From assembly GCF_000955805.1 (NCBI RefSeq), contig NZ_JYOA01000001.1, positions 474,301 to 538,300 of the forward strand: a stretch of DNA of 64,000 nt. Direction: 5' to 3'. The notes beneath the pieces are model-generated. The model searched no databases, was not told the DNA's origin, and was given only the letters and a program-made list of their open reading frames with translations. The position numbers and the translations under genes were made by a program. Positions 25,686-35,877 of this stretch are shown one piece after another (positions within the stretch are counted from its first letter, which is position 1; each line of letters starts with the position of its first letter). Source of the stretch: Pseudomonas sp. 21 (GTDB taxonomy: Bacteria; Pseudomonadota; Gammaproteobacteria; Pseudomonadales; Pseudomonadaceae).

Positions 25686-26939
25686 ATGGACCAGTCGACC
25701 GCCAACCGCCACACCAGCGCCCTCACCGTGCTGACCCTGCTGTTCTTCATGTGGGGCCTGATCACTTCGCTGAACGACATCCTCGTGCCGCACCTCAAGG
25801 CAGTCTTCACCCTGTCCTACGTGGAGGCCTCGCTGGTCCAGTTCTGCTTCTTCGGCGCCTACTTCATCATGTCCTTCCCTGCCGGGCGCCTGGTGGAAAA
25901 GGTCGGCTACAAGAGCGGCATCATCGTCGGCCTGGCCACCGCCGGCATCGGCTGCCTGCTGTTCTACCCGGCGGCTGGCTCGCAGTCCTACCCGTTCTTC
26001 CTTGCCGCGCTGTTCATCCTCGCCTCGGGCATCACCCTGCTGCAGGTCGCGGCCAACCCCTACGTGAACATACTCGGCCCGGCGCACACCGCCGCCAGCC
26101 GGCTGAACCTGACCCAGGCCTTCAATTCCCTGGGCACGACGGTCGGCCCGCTGGTGGGATCGGTGACCATCCTCGCCATCGGCGCCGGTGCCGCCTCGCA
26201 GATCGGCGGCTCCGCCGCCAGCGAAGCGGACTCGGTGAAGACACCCTACCTGGTACTGGCCGGCCTGCTGTTCGCCATCGCCGTGCTGATCGCCCTGTTC
26301 CGCCTGCCAAAGATCCACCACGGCGAGCCCACCGACGGCGTGGCCGGGCGCCAGTCGATCTTCGCCCACCGCCACCTGATCTTCGGGGTCATCGCGATCT
26401 TCTGCTATGTCGGTGCCGAGGTATCCATCGGCAGCTACCTGGTCAGCCTGATGGGCCAGCCGGACATCGCCGGGCTGCCGGCGGACCAGGCCGGCAAGTA
26501 CCTGTCGTTCTACTGGGGCGGTGCCATGGTCGGGCGCTTCATCGGCAGCGCCCTGATGCGCGCCATCGCGCCGAACCGCCTGCTGGCCTTCAACGCCGTG
26601 GCCATCGCGGTGCTGATCGGCATCGCGCTGAGCATCGGCGGGCACGTGGCGATGTGGGCGCTGATCCTGATCGGCCTGTTCAATTCGATCATGTTCCCGA
26701 CCATCTTCTCCCTCGCCCTGGAAGGCCTGGGCAACCTCACCAGCAAAGGTTCCGGCCTGCTCTGCATGGCCATCGTCGGCGGCGCCGTGATGCCGCTGGT
26801 GCAGGCCTTCTTCGCCGACCGCATCGGCCTGCTGCCCTCCTTCGCCATACCGCTGGTGTGCTACCTGTACATCGTCTGGTTCGGCGCCCGTGGCTATCGC
26901 GCCGACCAACTCGCCACGGCCCCCGCCGGCAACGCCTGA
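25686..26939 (+). CDS. FucP/GluP-type sugar MFS transporter
   Basis: A 417-residue, 12-segment inner-membrane symporter of the FHS family. Diagnostic stretches are LFFMWGLITSLNDILVPHLK, FGAYFIMSFPAGRLVEKVGY, LQVAANPYVNILGP and FNSIMFPTIFSLALEGLG, as in the glucose/galactose transporter GluP and fucose transporter FucP. AAGGAG at 25675-25680 fits ATG 25686 rather than GTG 25683. It lies upstream of the Mo-hydroxylase operon but 170 bp apart, so co-transcription is uncertain. Confidence 0.8.
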   Translation: MDQSTANRHTSALTVLTLLFFMWGLITSLNDILVPHLKAVFTLSYVEASLVQFCFFGAYFIMSFPAGRLVEKVGYKSGIIVGLATAGIGCLLFYPAAGSQSYPFFLAALFILASGITLLQVAANPYVNILGPAHTAASRLNLTQAFNSLGTTVGPLVGSVTILAIGAGAASQIGGSAASEADSVKTPYLVLAGLLFAIAVLIALFRLPKIHHGEPTDGVAGRQSIFAHRHLIFGVIAIFCYVGAEVSIGSYLVSLMGQPDIAGLPADQAGKYLSFYWGGAMVGRFIGSALMRAIAPNRLLAFNAVAIAVLIGIALSIGGHVAMWALILIGLFNSIMFPTIFSLALEGLGNLTSKGSGLLCMAIVGGAVMPLVQAFFADRIGLLPSFAIPLVCYLYIVWFGARGYRADQLATAPAGNA

Positions 26940-27110
26940 CGCTGATCCCTGACGGGGTGCAGTACCTGCGCCCCTATCACCTGATTCCTACAGTCCTTTC
27001 GGCCTGCTCGCCCTAGCTGGCGTCAGGCTGCTCCCGAAGACTTCCGTCCTTTTCCCTCCGCCGACCCTCTCCGGCGCAAGGGACCGATTTCCCCGGAAGG
27101 AGCACACCCC

Positions 27111-27602
27111 GTGGCTGATCCCCTCTCGCTGGTCGTCAATGGCCAGCCCCGGCACCTCGCCGTGGCCGCCGATACGCCGCTGCTGTACGTCCTGCGCAAC
27201 GACCTGCAGCTCAACGGTCCCAAGTTCGGCTGCGGCCTGGGCGAGTGCGGCGCCTGTACCGTGCATCTCGACGGCATCGCCACCCGTTCCTGCGTCACGC
27301 CGGTCTCCGCGGCTGTGGGGCGCCAGGTCACCACCCTGGAAGGCCTCGGCACGCTGGAGGCTCCGCACCCGGTCCAGCAGGCATTCATCGACGAGCAGGC
27401 GGCGCAGTGCGGTTACTGCAGCAACGGCATGATCATGACCAGCGCGGCCCTGCTCGCCCGCAACAGTTCGCCCAGCGACGAGGAGATCCGCCAGGAACTG
27501 GCCTATAACCTGTGCCGCTGCGGCACCCATGTGCAGATCCTCAGTGCCGTGCGCAGGGCCGCCGAGCGCATCGGCAACAGCGGCCAGGAAAACCCGGCAT
27601 GA
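27111..27602 (+). CDS. (2Fe-2S) subunit of a xanthine-oxidase-family molybdenum hydroxylase
   Basis: A 163-residue electron-transfer subunit. The N-terminal plant-type ferredoxin domain binds one cluster through CGLGECGACTVHLDG and a later cysteine (SCVTP); the C-terminal helical domain binds the second through CGYCSNGM and CRCGTH. GAAGGAG lies upstream of the GTG start at 27111. It ends in ATGA overlap with the Mo subunit. The set resembles isoquinoline 1-oxidoreductase and nicotinate dehydrogenase. Confidence 0.88.
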   Translation: MADPLSLVVNGQPRHLAVAADTPLLYVLRNDLQLNGPKFGCGLGECGACTVHLDGIATRSCVTPVSAAVGRQVTTLEGLGTLEAPHPVQQAFIDEQAAQCGYCSNGMIMTSAALLARNSSPSDEEIRQELAYNLCRCGTHVQILSAVRRAAERIGNSGQENPA

Positions 27603-29836
27603 GCCTGCTCGGCCGCCGTGAGTTCCTGAAGGCCAGCGCGGCCCTGCTGGTCAGCACTCAGCTGCCGAGCCCGTTGCAGGCGCAAGGCGCCGAGGGCGTG
27701 CTGCCCCTCGACGAGGTCGACAGCTTCATCGCCATCGCCGGCAACGGCACCATCACCGCTGCCTGCGGCCACGTCGACCTCGGCACCGGCATACGCACGG
27801 CCCTGACCCAGATAGTCGCCGAGGAGTTGAACGTCGACCTGCAGCAGATCACCCTGCTGCTGGGTGACACCCGCTACACGCCTGACCAGGGGCCGACCAT
27901 CGCCAGTTCGACCCTCCAGGTCAGCGCCATTCCGCTGCGCCGGGCAGCGGCCGAAGCGCGGGAGTTCCTGATGCAGCGCGCGGCGCAACACCTCAGGGTC
28001 GACATTCGCCAGCTCGACTGCGCCGGCGGGGCAATCTTCGTCAGGGGCAAACCCACCCGCAGCATCGGCTACGGCGAACTGCTGCGTGGCGAGCGTTTCG
28101 AACTGAAGGTCGATGCCAACGCGCCGCTCAAGGCCCACAGCGACTACCGCGTGGTCGGCCGCTCGGTGCCGCGCCTGGACATCCCGGCCAAGGTCACGGG
28201 CGGATTGACCTACGTGCACGACATGCGCCTGCCGGGCATGCTCCATGGCCGCGTGGTGCGGCCGCCCTATACCGGTGCGGATGTCAGCGCGCCGCTGGGC
28301 AGGAGCCGGGCGGAAGTGGATGAGCAGTCCGTAGCCCACCTGCCCGGTTTTGTCCGACTGGTGGTGATAGGTGACTTCATCGGCGTGGTAGCCGAGCGCG
28401 AAGAGCAGGCGATCTACATTGCCCGCCAGCTGAAAGTACGCTGGAAGCACTGGAGCGGCCTGCCACACCTGGGCCTGGACGAGCTGGAATCCACCCTGCG
28501 CGCCCATCCCAGGCAGCCGCGCATGCTCCAGGACGACACGCAGATGGATGCGGTGCTGGCGCAGCTCCACCGCCCACTGCAGCGCACCTACGTCTGGCCC
28601 TATCAGCAGCACGCCTCCATCGGCCCGTCCTGTGCGCTCGCGCATTTCGAGGATGGCCTGATGAAGGTCTGGTCGGGCAGCCAGAACCCCCACGACCTGC
28701 GCGCCGACCTGGCGACGCTGCTGGGCATGCAGCCGGAACAGGTCGAGGTCATCCGGATGGAAGCGTCGGGCTGCTATGGCCGCAACTGCGCCGACGACGT
28801 CAGCGCCGACGCCGCGCTGCTCGCGCTGGCGGTCGGCCGGCCGGTACGCGTGCAGTTGATGCGCGAACAGGAGCACGGCTGGGAGCCCAAGGGTTCGGCG
28901 CAGCTGATCGAAGTCCGCGGCGGGCTGGATGAGAACGGCGACGTGGCAGCCTACGACTTCTCGACCTGCTACCCCTCCAACAATGGCGTCAACCTGGCCC
29001 TGCTGCTCACCTCGCGGGTGGAAGCCAAACCCCAGGTGGCCCAGATGGGCGATCGCACCGCCGTCCCGCAGTACGCCTTCGCGCACATGCGGGTGGTCTG
29101 CAACGACGCCGCCCCCATCGTCCGCGCCTCGTGGATGCGCGGCGTATCGGCACTGCCCAACGTCTTCGCCCATGAGTCCTACATCGACGAACTGGCGCAG
29201 ATGGCCGACGCCGACCCCATCGAGTTCCGCCTGCGCTACCTGCACGACGAACGTGCGATAACGCTGATCAAGGCGCTGGCCACCGCCGCCCAGTGGCAGC
29301 CGCGCGTGTCGCCCAACCCGCAGGCACGCCAGGGAAACCTGCTGGTCGGGCGCGGCTTCGCCTATGCGCGCTACTTCCACAGCGCCTTCCCGGGGTTCGG
29401 CGCGGCCTGGGCAGCGTGGATAGTTGACGTCGAGGTCGAGCCGCACACCGGCGCCGTCCGCGTGACCGAGGTCCATGTGGCGCAGGACTGCGGGCAGATG
29501 GTGAATCCCGACGGGGTGCGCCACCAGGTCCACGGCAACGTGATCCAGGCCACCAGCCGCGCCCTGATGGAGCATTCCACCTTCGACCGCAGCGGGGTCA
29601 CCAGCCTGGAATGGGGCGGTTACCCGATCCTCGGATTCCCCCAGGTGCCCAGGATTACCGCGCTGCTGCTCGACCGCCCCGGTACGCCGCCGCTGGGTGC
29701 CGGCGAATCTGCCTCGGTACCCAGCGCCGCCGCCATCGCCAATGCCCTGCACGACGCTACCGGCGTGCGCTTCACCCGCCCACCGTTCACGCCCGAGCGG
29801 GTACTGGCCGCCCTGAACGAGAAACCACCCAAATGA
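27599..29836 (+). CDS. Molybdopterin-binding catalytic subunit of the Mo hydroxylase
   Basis: A 745-residue periplasm-targeted catalytic subunit. A twin-arginine signal (GRREFLKASAALLVS) starts the protein. The body has the aldehyde oxidase / xanthine dehydrogenase pattern: ACGHVDLGTGIRTALTQIVA, RVVGRSVPRLDIPAKVTGG, GSQNPHDLRADLATLLGM, ASWMRGVSALPNVFAHESYI and the catalytic glutamate segment PPLGAGESASVPSAAAIANA. There is no FAD subunit; electrons must pass from the 2Fe-2S subunit to the cytochrome encoded next. The substrate (N-heterocycle or aldehyde) cannot be told. Overlaps both neighbours by ATGA. Confidence 0.85.
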   Translation: MSLLGRREFLKASAALLVSTQLPSPLQAQGAEGVLPLDEVDSFIAIAGNGTITAACGHVDLGTGIRTALTQIVAEELNVDLQQITLLLGDTRYTPDQGPTIASSTLQVSAIPLRRAAAEAREFLMQRAAQHLRVDIRQLDCAGGAIFVRGKPTRSIGYGELLRGERFELKVDANAPLKAHSDYRVVGRSVPRLDIPAKVTGGLTYVHDMRLPGMLHGRVVRPPYTGADVSAPLGRSRAEVDEQSVAHLPGFVRLVVIGDFIGVVAEREEQAIYIARQLKVRWKHWSGLPHLGLDELESTLRAHPRQPRMLQDDTQMDAVLAQLHRPLQRTYVWPYQQHASIGPSCALAHFEDGLMKVWSGSQNPHDLRADLATLLGMQPEQVEVIRMEASGCYGRNCADDVSADAALLALAVGRPVRVQLMREQEHGWEPKGSAQLIEVRGGLDENGDVAAYDFSTCYPSNNGVNLALLLTSRVEAKPQVAQMGDRTAVPQYAFAHMRVVCNDAAPIVRASWMRGVSALPNVFAHESYIDELAQMADADPIEFRLRYLHDERAITLIKALATAAQWQPRVSPNPQARQGNLLVGRGFAYARYFHSAFPGFGAAWAAWIVDVEVEPHTGAVRVTEVHVAQDCGQMVNPDGVRHQVHGNVIQATSRALMEHSTFDRSGVTSLEWGGYPILGFPQVPRITALLLDRPGTPPLGAGESASVPSAAAIANALHDATGVRFTRPPFTPERVLAALNEKPPK

Positions 29837-31113
29837 AAAACCACTCACTGGGCGTCATCGCAGCGCTGGCCGCATCCAGCCTGATAGCGCTGGCCATCAC
29901 CTGGAAAGGCAGCATCGCGCCCATCGACCCGCCGGCCGTCGACAGCTTCGGCGCCGAGTCCATCGCCCGCGGGCAGAAACTGGCGGCCCTGGGCGACTGC
30001 GTGGTCTGCCACACCCGTGAAGGTGGCGCCCCGTTGAGCGGTGGCCGCGCCATGGCCACACCGTTCGGCACGCTCTACACCAGCAACCTCACCCCGGACC
30101 GCGATACCGGGCTGGGCAGCTGGTCCTTCGAGGCCTTCGAGCGGGCGATGCGCGAGGGCGTCTCGCGGCAGGGCAACTACCTCTACCCGGCCTTCCCCTA
30201 CACCGCCTTCACCCGCATTGGCGACGAAGACCTGCGCGACCTCTACGCCTACCTGATGAGCCGGCCACCGGTGAAGGCGCAGCCCAGGGACAACCACCTG
30301 CGCTTCCCCTACAGCCAGCGCAGGCTGATGGCCACCTGGAACCTGCTGTACTTCGAATCGGGCCGCTTCCAGCCGCAACCGCAGCGCGATGCAGCCTGGA
30401 ATCGTGGCGCCTATCTGGTGGAGGGGCTGGGCCATTGCAGCGCCTGCCACTCGCCGCGCAACGCGCTGGGCGCCGAGCGCACCGGCAAGGATCGCTTCGC
30501 CGGCGCAACGGTGGACGGCTGGCAGGTGCCCCCCCTGGACGGCAGCGGCCATACGGCGATTCCCTGGACCCAGGCGACGTTGTACGACTATCTGCGCAAC
30601 GGCTTCTCGCGCTACCACGGCGCCGCCGCCGGCCCCATGGCTGCGGTAGCCGCAGGCCTTGCGCAGCAACCGGACGCGGACCTGCAAGCCATGGCGCGCT
30701 ACCTCGCGAGCCTCCGGCCGGAACAGCCCGTCGATTTCTCGCCGCAAAAGCAGGCCCGCGAGTTGCGAGAGCGCACCTACGGCACCCTGCAACCGGTCAG
30801 CGGCACTGGCGCAAGGCTATTCAATGGCGCCTGCATGGCCTGCCACCATGACGGCGACAGCCCGAAGCTCAATGGTGTGCGGCCGTCGCTGGCGGTGAGC
30901 AACAACCTCTATGCGGTCACGCCGGACAATCTGCTGAGGGTGATCCTAGATGGCATCGGCGATCCGGCGCGGCCGGAGCTGGGCTTCATGCCGGCCTTCC
31001 GCAACAGCCTGAACGATGAGCAGATCATCGCGCTGGCGCGCTATCTGCGTGAGGACTTCGCCGGCCTGCCCGCCTGGCCGGACCTGGAGTTCAAGGTGGC
31101 CAAGCTGCGCTGA
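29833..31113 (+). CDS. Triheme cytochrome c subunit of the Mo hydroxylase
   Basis: A 426-residue membrane-anchored periplasmic cytochrome with an N-terminal hydrophobic anchor (VIAALAASSLIALAIT) and three haem motifs: CVVCH near residue 56, CSACH near 203 and CMACH near 335. This is the alcohol-dehydrogenase subunit II type of cytochrome that passes electrons to the quinone pool or oxidases. ATGA overlap with the Mo subunit shows it is part of the same enzyme. Operon ends here. Confidence 0.88.
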   Translation: MKNHSLGVIAALAASSLIALAITWKGSIAPIDPPAVDSFGAESIARGQKLAALGDCVVCHTREGGAPLSGGRAMATPFGTLYTSNLTPDRDTGLGSWSFEAFERAMREGVSRQGNYLYPAFPYTAFTRIGDEDLRDLYAYLMSRPPVKAQPRDNHLRFPYSQRRLMATWNLLYFESGRFQPQPQRDAAWNRGAYLVEGLGHCSACHSPRNALGAERTGKDRFAGATVDGWQVPPLDGSGHTAIPWTQATLYDYLRNGFSRYHGAAAGPMAAVAAGLAQQPDADLQAMARYLASLRPEQPVDFSPQKQARELRERTYGTLQPVSGTGARLFNGACMACHHDGDSPKLNGVRPSLAVSNNLYAVTPDNLLRVILDGIGDPARPELGFMPAFRNSLNDEQIIALARYLREDFAGLPAWPDLEFKVAKLR

Positions 31114-31155
31114 GTTAGGCGCGGGGGAGCGGCGCGATGCCCTCCCCCGATCCGG

Positions 31156-31887
31156 TCAGGCGCCGAAGCGCTCTTCCAGCAGGTCGAACATCGCGGCAAA
31201 AGCGCGGCGCGCCACCTTGGCGTCGTACTGCATCTTGCCGGGGATCTGCGCGTGCGGATCGGTGAACGAATGCGCGGCGCCGCCGTAACTGGTCAGGGCC
31301 CAGTCCACGCCGGCGTCGATCATTTCCTTGGCGAACCCGGTCAGTTGCTCTCGCGGCACGAAGGGGTCGATGGCCCCGTCGAGGACCAGCACCGCGCCCT
31401 TGATGTTCTTCGCGTCCGCCGGGTTCGGCGTATCCAGGGTGCCGTGGAAGGACACCGCAGCGGCCACTGGCGCACCGTCTCGGGCCAGTTCCAGGGAGCA
31501 GCAGCCGCCGAAGCAGAAGCCGAAGGTGGCCAGCTTGGCGGTATCCAGCGGCGCCTTGCCAGCCTGTTCCAGCAGGGTCTTCAGCGAGAGCTGCATGCGC
31601 TTGCGCAGCAATGCACGGTCGTTCTTGAGCGGCATCATGGCGGCGCCGGCCTGCTCCGGACCATTGGGCCGGATGTCCTTGCCATAGAGGTCGGCTACCA
31701 GCACCACATAGCCGCGCTCGGCGACCTTGCGGGCAATATCCACCGCGCCCTGGCTGACGCCCATCCAGTTGGGCGCCATCAACAGGCCTGGACGCGAAGC
31801 GGTGCTGGAAGCATCGAACACCAGTTGGCCTTCGAAAGCCACGCCATCGAGGCTGTAGGCAACAGGTTGCACGCTGATCTGACTCAT
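31156..31887 (-). CDS. Dienelactone hydrolase family protein
   Basis: A 243-residue alpha/beta hydrolase. The nucleophile elbow is GFCFGGCC (cysteine nucleophile, as in DLH); the acid is in LDGAIDPFVP and the histidine in GGAAHSFTDPHA. Other landmarks are LLMAPNWMGVSQGAVDIARK and GYVVLVADLYGKDIRP. The substrate is unknown; similar genes lie near htpG in PAO1 (PA1597). It converges on the Mo-hydroxylase operon. Confidence 0.85.
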   Translation of the reverse strand: MSQISVQPVAYSLDGVAFEGQLVFDASSTASRPGLLMAPNWMGVSQGAVDIARKVAERGYVVLVADLYGKDIRPNGPEQAGAAMMPLKNDRALLRKRMQLSLKTLLEQAGKAPLDTAKLATFGFCFGGCCSLELARDGAPVAAAVSFHGTLDTPNPADAKNIKGAVLVLDGAIDPFVPREQLTGFAKEMIDAGVDWALTSYGGAAHSFTDPHAQIPGKMQYDAKVARRAFAAMFDLLEERFGA

Positions 31888-32022
31888 TCGGGTGTTCCTC
31901 GAGTAAATGCCGGAGAAGCCTATCGAACCGAGAGTAACCTTAATCAACGATCTCGGGTTTCGACAGGAGATCAATCAGGGCAAGCGGCAGCAGAGCCGTC
32001 TGTCTCAGCTGCGCCTGCCCTT

Positions 32023-32514
32023 TCAGTAGATGCTGACGAGCACATGTCGCTGCCCAGTGGCGCAGACATGATAGAAGTCGCGCAGTTCCCGGAAGGCCTC
32101 CTCCAGTTCAGCCTTGAGCTGCGCAGGATCGTCCGTCCAGATCTTCGGGTAGAGCCCGGCCTTGCGGAACCGGGCGAAATCGGCGGAGGCCAGCACATCA
32201 TCGATCGACACAGCATCGAGCGCAGCAATGATGGCCGGTAGTTCGTCGTTCCTTGTGCAGGCAATGAAGTCCTCGCCGTCGAAGACCTGCACGCCGACCA
32301 CGGCCTCGCTGAGCGGGTTGCCTTCGATCGGCGAACTGGCCGACACGCCGGTGAGCAGGAAGTGCAGGCCATCCCACAGTTTGTCCAGCCCGACTTGCGG
32401 GCAGCCGGCTTCCTCGAGCTCTTCCACCAGATCGAACAACTCTTCGGCCGGTGCTTCGGCGAGGCGCTGGAGCACGGCGTCATCCACGCTCAGGTAGACG
32501 GCCTGGATTCCCAT
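32023..32514 (-). CDS. DUF1877 (YfbM-like) protein
   Basis: A 163-residue cytoplasmic protein matching DUF1877: GLDKLWDGLHFLLTG, PLSEAVVGVQVFDGEDFIAC and a central acidic helix (EELFDLVEELEEAG). Function unknown. It lies 58 bp after the DUF4303/HEAT gene on the same strand. Both families occur in or near toxin-immunity loci, but no toxin gene is present here. Confidence 0.75.
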   Translation of the reverse strand: MGIQAVYLSVDDAVLQRLAEAPAEELFDLVEELEEAGCPQVGLDKLWDGLHFLLTGVSASSPIEGNPLSEAVVGVQVFDGEDFIACTRNDELPAIIAALDAVSIDDVLASADFARFRKAGLYPKIWTDDPAQLKAELEEAFRELRDFYHVCATGQRHVLVSIY

Positions 32515-32572
32515 GATGATGCTTCCTGTGTGCGTTGAGGTCGCAGGGCTTGTCGCTGTGGTCCGCTGAGCA

Positions 32573-33763
32573 TCACTGCTGCTCGAACTCCTCCAGCACA
32601 TCGCGGGCATGCTCGCGGATGAAGGCCCACTTCGAGTTCAAACCCTGTTGCGCCGCTACCACTTCGGCGGCTTCCAGCGTGCAGAAGCCGCAGCCAGGCG
32701 CCAATGCTTCGGCGACTGCGGGCGCAATGTCCGGGTGCTGCTCCAGCACCGTTTCGAGCGGACGGTAGTCCAGCGGATGGTGCTTGCCACGATCGCGGAA
32801 GGAGCGATAGGGAGCGCTGAGCCCACGCGCTGCCACCTCGGTGGGCAGCACACTCAGATGCGCGGCAATCAGGTCCATGCGGTCGAGCCGTGCCAGTGCT
32901 GACGCGGCCCAGGCACGCTCGCTTTCGTTGGCTTCCGTGTTGCGCAGGGTGGCTTCGAGCGTGCCGATGACTTCGGGTGTCGAGTGGTTGATCTCGGCCA
33001 GCAGCATGCTCGCCTGCCAGGCTTCGCCAGCGCTGCGCCCAGCGACCACATCAAGCAGGGCCGGGACGGCTGCCTCGCCCAGAGTGCGGGCTAGTGCGTC
33101 GTACTCGCCGAGCAAAGGTCCAGGTGGCACGGCTCTTACGGCTTGCGCTACCACTTCGGCGACCTGCTCCTCCAGCGGCAGAGCCGCGATGCGCGCACGT
33201 TCGCGCTCAGCCTCGTCGTACATCGGGAAATGTCGCAGCAACTGCGCGCGGGTCAGGCTGAGCGGCACCAGGTCGCCGGCTTCGTCCGTTGCGACGGCGA
33301 TGAAGCGCTTGTCGACCAGGCCTTCCTTGAGCAACTGAGCGCGGGCCCGTCTGGCCGCACGGGGGAAGCAGTGCAGGAAGCGCTCATGGACTGCCTCCCA
33401 GGCGCTGAAGCTGCCCTCGGCCGTGGCTTGCGCGAACTCGGCGCACCGCGTCGCCCATTGATCTTGCTCATCGCCCGGCTCGAAACCATGGTCCTCGGCG
33501 CACTGGCTCAGGTCCGGGCCGGACCAGCGCAAGTCCTCGCCATCATCACCGTAGTCGGCGGCCGCCCGGGCCAGGACCTCTTCGGTGCCGATCGTCACCA
33601 TCGGCCAATAGAGGACCGAGCCGTCGCCATAGAACTCATGAAACATCGCGCCGTAGACGGCTTCATCCGGATGGGTTTGGCGAATCCGCCGCACCGCGCT
33701 CACCACATGGTCCACGGCAGCGTTTTCCAGGGCCTTCCAGTCGAACTTCTGCTTTGAGGGCAT
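32573..33763 (-). CDS. DUF4303-like protein with HEAT-like C-terminal part
   Basis: A 396-residue soluble protein. The N-terminal half resembles DUF4303 (DWKALENAAVDHVVSAVRRI, DEAVYGAMFHEFYGDGSVLY). The C-terminal half is helical and repetitive (AVPALLDVVAGRSAGEAWQA, VIGTLEATLRNTEANESERA), like HEAT-type repeats. The ATG at 33763 follows GGAGAGTAGGG; a longer frame upstream has no support. Role unknown; it may form a unit with the DUF1877 gene. Confidence 0.6.
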   Translation of the reverse strand: MPSKQKFDWKALENAAVDHVVSAVRRIRQTHPDEAVYGAMFHEFYGDGSVLYWPMVTIGTEEVLARAAADYGDDGEDLRWSGPDLSQCAEDHGFEPGDEQDQWATRCAEFAQATAEGSFSAWEAVHERFLHCFPRAARRARAQLLKEGLVDKRFIAVATDEAGDLVPLSLTRAQLLRHFPMYDEAERERARIAALPLEEQVAEVVAQAVRAVPPGPLLGEYDALARTLGEAAVPALLDVVAGRSAGEAWQASMLLAEINHSTPEVIGTLEATLRNTEANESERAWAASALARLDRMDLIAAHLSVLPTEVAARGLSAPYRSFRDRGKHHPLDYRPLETVLEQHPDIAPAVAEALAPGCGFCTLEAAEVVAAQQGLNSKWAFIREHARDVLEEFEQQ

Positions 33764-33918
33764 CCCTACTCTCCGGTATCGCTGATCTGTCATGGCGGCT
33801 CGTTCATCGCCCGCAAGCCACGAACCAACCTGGCCGCGTAGTCCGCGTCGAAGCGGCAGCCGCCCTCGGTATGAACAATGCTGCCGCGCGTCCCACCCGT
33901 CACTGGGCTCAATGAAAA

Positions 33919-33950
33919 ACGCCACGATTTCAGCACTGAAATCGTGGCGT
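33919..33950 (-). terminator. Terminator of htpG
   Basis: ACGCCACGATTTCAG, CA, CTGAAATCGTGGCGT: a perfect 15-bp stem 23 nt after the htpG stop codon. Confidence 0.8.
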
Positions 33951-33972
33951 CTGTTCGAGCCCTGGCAGGGCT

Positions 33973-35877
33973 TTAGGCGGAGAGCTCCACCAGCAGCTTG
34001 TTCAGGCGGCGCACGTAGGCGGCCGGGTCCTTCAGGCTGTCCCCCGCGGCCAGGGCGGCCTGGTCGAAGAGGATGTGGGTCAGCTCGCCAAAGCGGTCTT
34101 CGTCGGCTTCCGCGTCGAGTTTCTCGATCAGCGGGTGGGCCGGGTTGAACTCGAAGATCGGCTTGGATTCCGGCACCTTCTGCCCGCTGGCCTCGAGGAT
34201 CTGGCGCATCTGCAGGCCCAGGTCCTGTTCGCCGATGGCGAGGATCGCCGGCGAATCGGTCAGGCGGTGGGACACGCGCACCTCGGCGACTTCATCGCCC
34301 AGCGCGGCCTTCAGGCGCTCGGCCAAGCCTTCCTTCGCCTTGGCGATCTCTTCCTGGGCCTTCTTGTCCTCGTCGGAATCCAGGCTGCCCAGGTCCAGGT
34401 CGCCACGGGCGACGTCGACCAGCTGCTTGCCGTCGAACTCGGGCAGGTAGCTCATCAGCCACTCGTCGATGCGGTCGGTGAGCAGCAGCACTTCGATGCC
34501 TTTTTTGCGGAAGACTTCCAGGTGCGGGCTGTTCTTCACCTGGGCGAAGCTTTCGCCGGTGAGGTAGTAGATCTTGTCCTGGCCTTCCTTCAGGCGACCG
34601 ATGTAGTCGGCCAGGGAAACGCTCTGCTCGCCGCTCTCGTCGCTGGTGGAAGAGAAGCGCAGCAGGCCGGCGATCTTGTCCTTGTTGGCGAAGTCCTCGG
34701 CCGGGCCTTCTTTCAGCACCTGGCCGAAGTTCTTCCAGAAACCCTTGTAGGCCTCGGCGTCGTTGCTCGCCAGCTTCTCCAGCATGTCCAGGGAGCGCTT
34801 GGTCAGCGCGGACTTCATCGAGTCGACGATGGGGCCGGACTGCAGGATCTCGCGGGAGACGTTCAGCGACAGGTCGTTGGAATCCACCACGCCCTTGATG
34901 AAGCGCAGGTACAGCGGCAGGAACTGGTCGGCCTGGTCCATGATGAACACGCGCTGCACGTAGAGCTTCAGGCCGCGCGGGGCCTCGCGGTGGTACAGGT
35001 CGAACGGCGCGCGGGCCGGAACGTAGAGCAGCGAGGTGTACTCGAGCTTGCCCTCGACCTTGTTGTGGCTCCAGGTCAGCGGGTTCTCGAAGTCATGGGC
35101 GATGTGCTTGTAGAACTCCTGGTACTCCTCGTCCTTCACCTCGGTGCGCGGACGGGTCCAGAGGGCGCTGGCACGGTTGACCACTTCCCACTCGGTTTCA
35201 GCCGGCTTGTCGGCCTCTTCCCCGTGGTGCTCCTTCGGCAATTCGATGGGCAGCGCGATGTGGTCGGAGTATTTCTTGATGATGTTGCGCAGGCGCCAGC
35301 CGTCGGCGAACTCGTCCTCGCCGTCCTTCAGGTGCAGGACGATACGGGTGCCGCGCTCGGTTTTCTCGACGGTGGCGACTTCGAACTCGCCCTCGCCCCT
35401 GGACGACCAATGCACGCCTTCGCTGGCCGGTGCACCGGCACGACGGCTGAAGACGTCGACCTTGTCGGCGACGATGAAGGCACTGTAGAAGCCCACGCCG
35501 AACTGGCCGATCAGGTGGGAATCCTTCTTCTGGTCACCGGAGAGGTTCTTCAGGAAGTCGGCGGTACCGGACTTGGCGATGGTGCCCAGGTGCGCGATGA
35601 CTTCCTCGCGGCTCATGCCGATGCCGTTGTCTTCGAGGGTGACGGTCTTGGCGTCCTTGTCGAAGCTCACACGGATTTTCAGCTCGGCGCCGCCTTCGAG
35701 CAGCTCCGGCTTGGCCAGCGCTTCGAACCGCAGCTTGTCGGCGGCGTCGGAGGCGTTGGAAATCAGTTCGCGAAGGAAGATTTCCTTGTTCGAATACAGG
35801 GAATGAATCATCAGGTGAAGCAGCTGCTTCACTTCGGTCTGGAAGCCCAGTGTTTCTTTTTGAGTCTCCGCGCTCAT
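33973..35877 (-). CDS. htpG: Chaperone HtpG (bacterial Hsp90)
   Basis: A 634-residue cytosolic chaperone, the same length as in P. aeruginosa. The GHKL ATPase domain is plain: [55 protein letters not shown]; the middle domain has [20 protein letters not shown] and [20 protein letters not shown]-driven folding of client proteins. The ATG at 35877 ([20 protein letters not shown]) is used rather than a 12-codon extension. Single-gene unit with its own terminator. Confidence 0.97.
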   Translation of the reverse strand: MSAETQKETLGFQTEVKQLLHLMIHSLYSNKEIFLRELISNASDAADKLRFEALAKPELLEGGAELKIRVSFDKDAKTVTLEDNGIGMSREEVIAHLGTIAKSGTADFLKNLSGDQKKDSHLIGQFGVGFYSAFIVADKVDVFSRRAGAPASEGVHWSSRGEGEFEVATVEKTERGTRIVLHLKDGEDEFADGWRLRNIIKKYSDHIALPIELPKEHHGEEADKPAETEWEVVNRASALWTRPRTEVKDEEYQEFYKHIAHDFENPLTWSHNKVEGKLEYTSLLYVPARAPFDLYHREAPRGLKLYVQRVFIMDQADQFLPLYLRFIKGVVDSNDLSLNVSREILQSGPIVDSMKSALTKRSLDMLEKLASNDAEAYKGFWKNFGQVLKEGPAEDFANKDKIAGLLRFSSTSDESGEQSVSLADYIGRLKEGQDKIYYLTGESFAQVKNSPHLEVFRKKGIEVLLLTDRIDEWLMSYLPEFDGKQLVDVARGDLDLGSLDSDEDKKAQEEIAKAKEGLAERLKAALGDEVAEVRVSHRLTDSPAILAIGEQDLGLQMRQILEASGQKVPESKPIFEFNPAHPLIEKLDAEADEDRFGELTHILFDQAALAAGDSLKDPAAYVRRLNKLLVELSA

